This document shows positions 22,289 to 23,702 of a stretch of DNA of 23,702 nucleotides, piece by piece. Below the pieces are notes generated by a model. That model searched no databases. It had not been told where the DNA came from and was given only the letters and a program-made list of their open reading frames with translations. Positions within the stretch are counted from its first letter, which is position 1, and every line of letters begins with the position of its first letter. Origin of the DNA: JAKAXG01 sp035702985 (lineage in GTDB: Bacteria > Actinomycetota > Acidimicrobiia > Acidimicrobiales > Palsa-688); contig DASSZD010000043.1 of assembly GCA_035702985.1 (NCBI GenBank), positions 1-23,702 of the forward strand. Direction: 5' to 3'. Position numbers and translations under genes: made by a program.

Positions 22289-22801
22289 ATGCAACCAGAG
22301 ATTGCCTCCACAGACGGAACCCGTGAGGGGTCGGAACCGACGCTGGCCGAGCTGGCCGGAGCAGTGGCGCAGCACGTGGGGGTCAACGGGGGCGTCCGTC
22401 CGGGAGTAGCCGCCGAACTCGCCGCGGAGAAGGGGTGGTACGGCCGGTTGATGGACGTCCTGGGGATCCTCACCGAGGACCGGGCCCGGATGGGATACCT
22501 GGCGGGCGGGATCAGACCTGACGAGGTGATGACCTGGCTCCCGGTCTGGGCCGACTCACCGTTCACCATCGAGCAGATCCGCACCATCGTGGCGAACGGC
22601 GGGTGGGATCCCGAACCGTTCGGAGTGGTGGTCCGCCACGGTCTCCTGGGACTTCTGGTCCACCGCCCCGACGGGTCCCCACGCCGGGTCAAGGGGGAGC
22701 TGGCCGGCGCCTGGCTCAGTGACCAGTTCCCGCTGGCGGAAGACGACGAGATCCTGCGCGAGGTGATCCGGGTGATCGAGGAGGACCGGTCTCCCGCCTA
22801 G
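22289..22801 (+). CDS. Hypothetical protein, 170 residues
   Basis: I do not recognise the family. ATG 22289 is preceded by AAGGG (22280-22284), with AGGAG further upstream. The protein is acidic and soluble, without signal peptide or membrane helix, and mainly helical. A first part (LAELAGAVAQHVG...VAAELAAEKGWYGRLMDVLGIL) leads to a conserved-looking centre, MGYLAGGIRPDEVMTWLPVWADSPFTIEQI, then GGWDPEPFGVVVRHGLLGLL and an acidic end EDDEILREVIRVIEEDR. The composition and codon use are like those of neighbouring genes, so it is real. The dehydrogenase starts 51 bases downstream, probably in the same transcript. Confidence 0.78.
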   Translation: MQPEIASTDGTREGSEPTLAELAGAVAQHVGVNGGVRPGVAAELAAEKGWYGRLMDVLGILTEDRARMGYLAGGIRPDEVMTWLPVWADSPFTIEQIRTIVANGGWDPEPFGVVVRHGLLGLLVHRPDGSPRRVKGELAGAWLSDQFPLAEDDEILREVIRVIEEDRSPA

Positions 22802-22852
22802 GAACCCTCCAGCCGTCGCAAGAGCACAACGAGGAGAGGTAAAGGAGCAGAC

Positions 22853-23623
22853 ATGCTGGCAGTGGAAGGCAAGGTAGCGGTGGTCACCGGAGCCGGAGCA
22901 GGCATAGGACGGGCCACGGCGGCCCGCTTCGCCAGATACGGCGCCAAGGTCGTGGTCACCGACGTGAAGGCGGCCGAGGGCGAAGAGACCGCCGGCAAGA
23001 TCGTCGCCGACGGCGGAAACGCCATCTTCCTCGCCCACGACGTGGCGTCCGAGGACGGGTGGAAGCAGGTGCTGGCCCAGACCAAGGACCACTTCGGGGG
23101 CATCGACGTCCTGGTCAACAACGCCGGCATCTACTTCATCTCCCCCGTCACCGAAACGACCGTCGAGCAGTGGAACAGGCTGTTTGCCATCAACGTGACC
23201 GGGGTGTTCCTCGGGGCCAAGCACGTGATCCCCTATCTGGTGGAGCGGGGCGGCGGGTCCATCATCAACCTGTCGTCGGTGGCGGGCCTGCTGGGTGCGG
23301 CCGGCCACGCCTGCTACGGCGCCAGCAAGGGGGCGGTGCGCATCCTCACCAAGGACCTGGCCGCCGAACTCGGCGACCGGAACATCCGGGTCAACTCCAT
23401 CCATCCCACGTACGTCAAGACCGCCATGGCTGACTACGGCGCGGCGCAGGCCGGAAAGACCCTCGAGGAGCTGGGACGCGACATGTCGGCACTCGGCCGC
23501 CTGGCCGAGCCCGAGGACGTGGCCAACGTGGTCGTCTTCCTCGCCGCCGACGAGTCGCGGTATCTGACGGGGGCCGAGTTCGTCGTCGACGGCGGCGGAG
23601 GTGCGTCCGTCCTGTCGGTGTGA
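22853..23623 (+). CDS. Short-chain dehydrogenase/reductase (classical SDR)
   Basis: This 256-residue NAD(P)(H)-dependent oxidoreductase shows the cofactor motif TGAGAGIG (12-19), NNAG (89-92), the catalytic Ser141/142, Tyr155 and Lys159 (YGASK) and the C-terminal YLTGAEFVVDGG. Asp37 at the end of strand 2 (VVTDVKA) favours NAD over NADP. Length is standard for the family. ATG 22853 follows AAAGGAG by 6 bases. It lies 51 bases after the unknown 170-residue gene on the same strand. Steroid or alcohol dehydrogenase activity is common in close groups, but the substrate cannot be given. Confidence 0.94.
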   Translation: MLAVEGKVAVVTGAGAGIGRATAARFARYGAKVVVTDVKAAEGEETAGKIVADGGNAIFLAHDVASEDGWKQVLAQTKDHFGGIDVLVNNAGIYFISPVTETTVEQWNRLFAINVTGVFLGAKHVIPYLVERGGGSIINLSSVAGLLGAAGHACYGASKGAVRILTKDLAAELGDRNIRVNSIHPTYVKTAMADYGAAQAGKTLEELGRDMSALGRLAEPEDVANVVVFLAADESRYLTGAEFVVDGGGGASVLSV

Positions 23624-23626
23624 CGA

Positions 23627-23648
23627 ACCCGGTTCCCCGGGGCCCGGG
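23627..23648 (+). terminator. GC-rich hairpin after the dehydrogenase
   Basis: CCCGG (23628-23632) can pair with CCGGG (23644-23648), with CCCC/GGGG inside the loop, 4 bases after the stop. It begins with the same 14 bases, ACCCGGTTCCCCGG, as the hairpin after the MarP-like gene. There is no T-tract. Confidence 0.35.
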
Positions 23649-23651
23649 CTC

Positions 23652-23702
23652 GGGTCAGGGTCAGGGTCAGGGGCGGTGGCGGGCGGGCCGGCCGGCCGGC
23701 CG
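23652..23702. repeat. Low-complexity end of the window: GGGTCA and GGCC repeats
   Basis: GGGTCA is repeated three times (23652-23669), followed by GGGGCGGTGGCGGGC and then four GGCC units (23686-23701). No gene is visible here. The run ends at the window edge, so its full length is unknown. Confidence 0.7.

Noticed and set aside
22000..22692. N-terminal extension of the amine oxidase to residue 615
   Set aside because: The FAD-binding motif must be near the N-terminus. The upstream part is Arg/Ser/Pro-rich and overlaps the divergent 170-residue gene.
1..23702. tRNA, rRNA, CRISPR, insertion sequence or phage genes
   Set aside because: Reading both strands I found no T-loop/acceptor pattern, regularly spaced repeats, transposase or integrase motif.

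Overview
The window is very GC-rich DNA, with strong G/C preference at third codon positions and frequent GTG starts. A MarP-type periplasmic protease, HxlR regulators with actinobacterial extensions, and two promoters whose -10 box sits 6-7 bases before the start codon (leaderless mRNAs) all point to an actinobacterium (Actinomycetota). An Acidimicrobiia-like lineage is my guess and is not proven. I see no rRNA, tRNA, CRISPR, phage, transposase or plasmid gene. This is ordinary chromosome carrying a lot of membrane transport and stress metabolism.

Layout. 1-63: tail of a short-chain dehydrogenase. 136-2675 (+): nitronate monooxygenase, then a beta-CASP metallo-beta-lactamase ribonuclease. 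2909-4992: a divergent HxlR regulator / DHA2 multidrug exporter pair with overlapping, apparently leaderless promoters and a 25-bp near-perfect palindrome on the exporter start codon. 5090-6781 (+): an unknown 154-residue protein and a serine beta-lactamase-like hydrolase. 6834-7775 (-): a DMT-superfamily transporter.

7970-14285 (+): a tightly packed, mostly overlapping run. It holds a P1B-5-type metal ATPase fused to a C-terminal hemerythrin-like domain, a 78-residue two-helix membrane protein, an ABC ATPase and permease, a DedA protein and an MFS transporter. 14447-15643 (+) encodes a MarP-like membrane-anchored serine protease.

18439-15794 (-): a sulfane-sulfur detoxification operon made of a single-domain rhodanese, an ETHE1-like persulfide dioxygenase fused to rhodanese domains, possibly a 40-residue linker ORF, and a TauE/SafE exporter. 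Its leader has two ATACCC...GGGTAT palindromes of the CsoR/CstR operator type, but no CsoR/CstR gene lies in the window.

18544-20275: a divergent HxlR-SCP2 regulator and SAM methyltransferase with a GTACA-N5-TGTAC palindrome between them. 21999-20310 (-): an FAD amine oxidase carrying an 8-residue tandem repeat, followed 7 bp later by an EgtB-like DinB protein. 22289-23623 (+): an unknown 170-residue protein and a short-chain dehydrogenase.

The strongest leads are the ATPase-hemerythrin operon, whose domain has H / HxxxE / H / HxxxE ligand spacing very close to YtfE/RIC di-iron proteins, the Cst-like operon with twin operators, and the HxlR/DHA2 control region.
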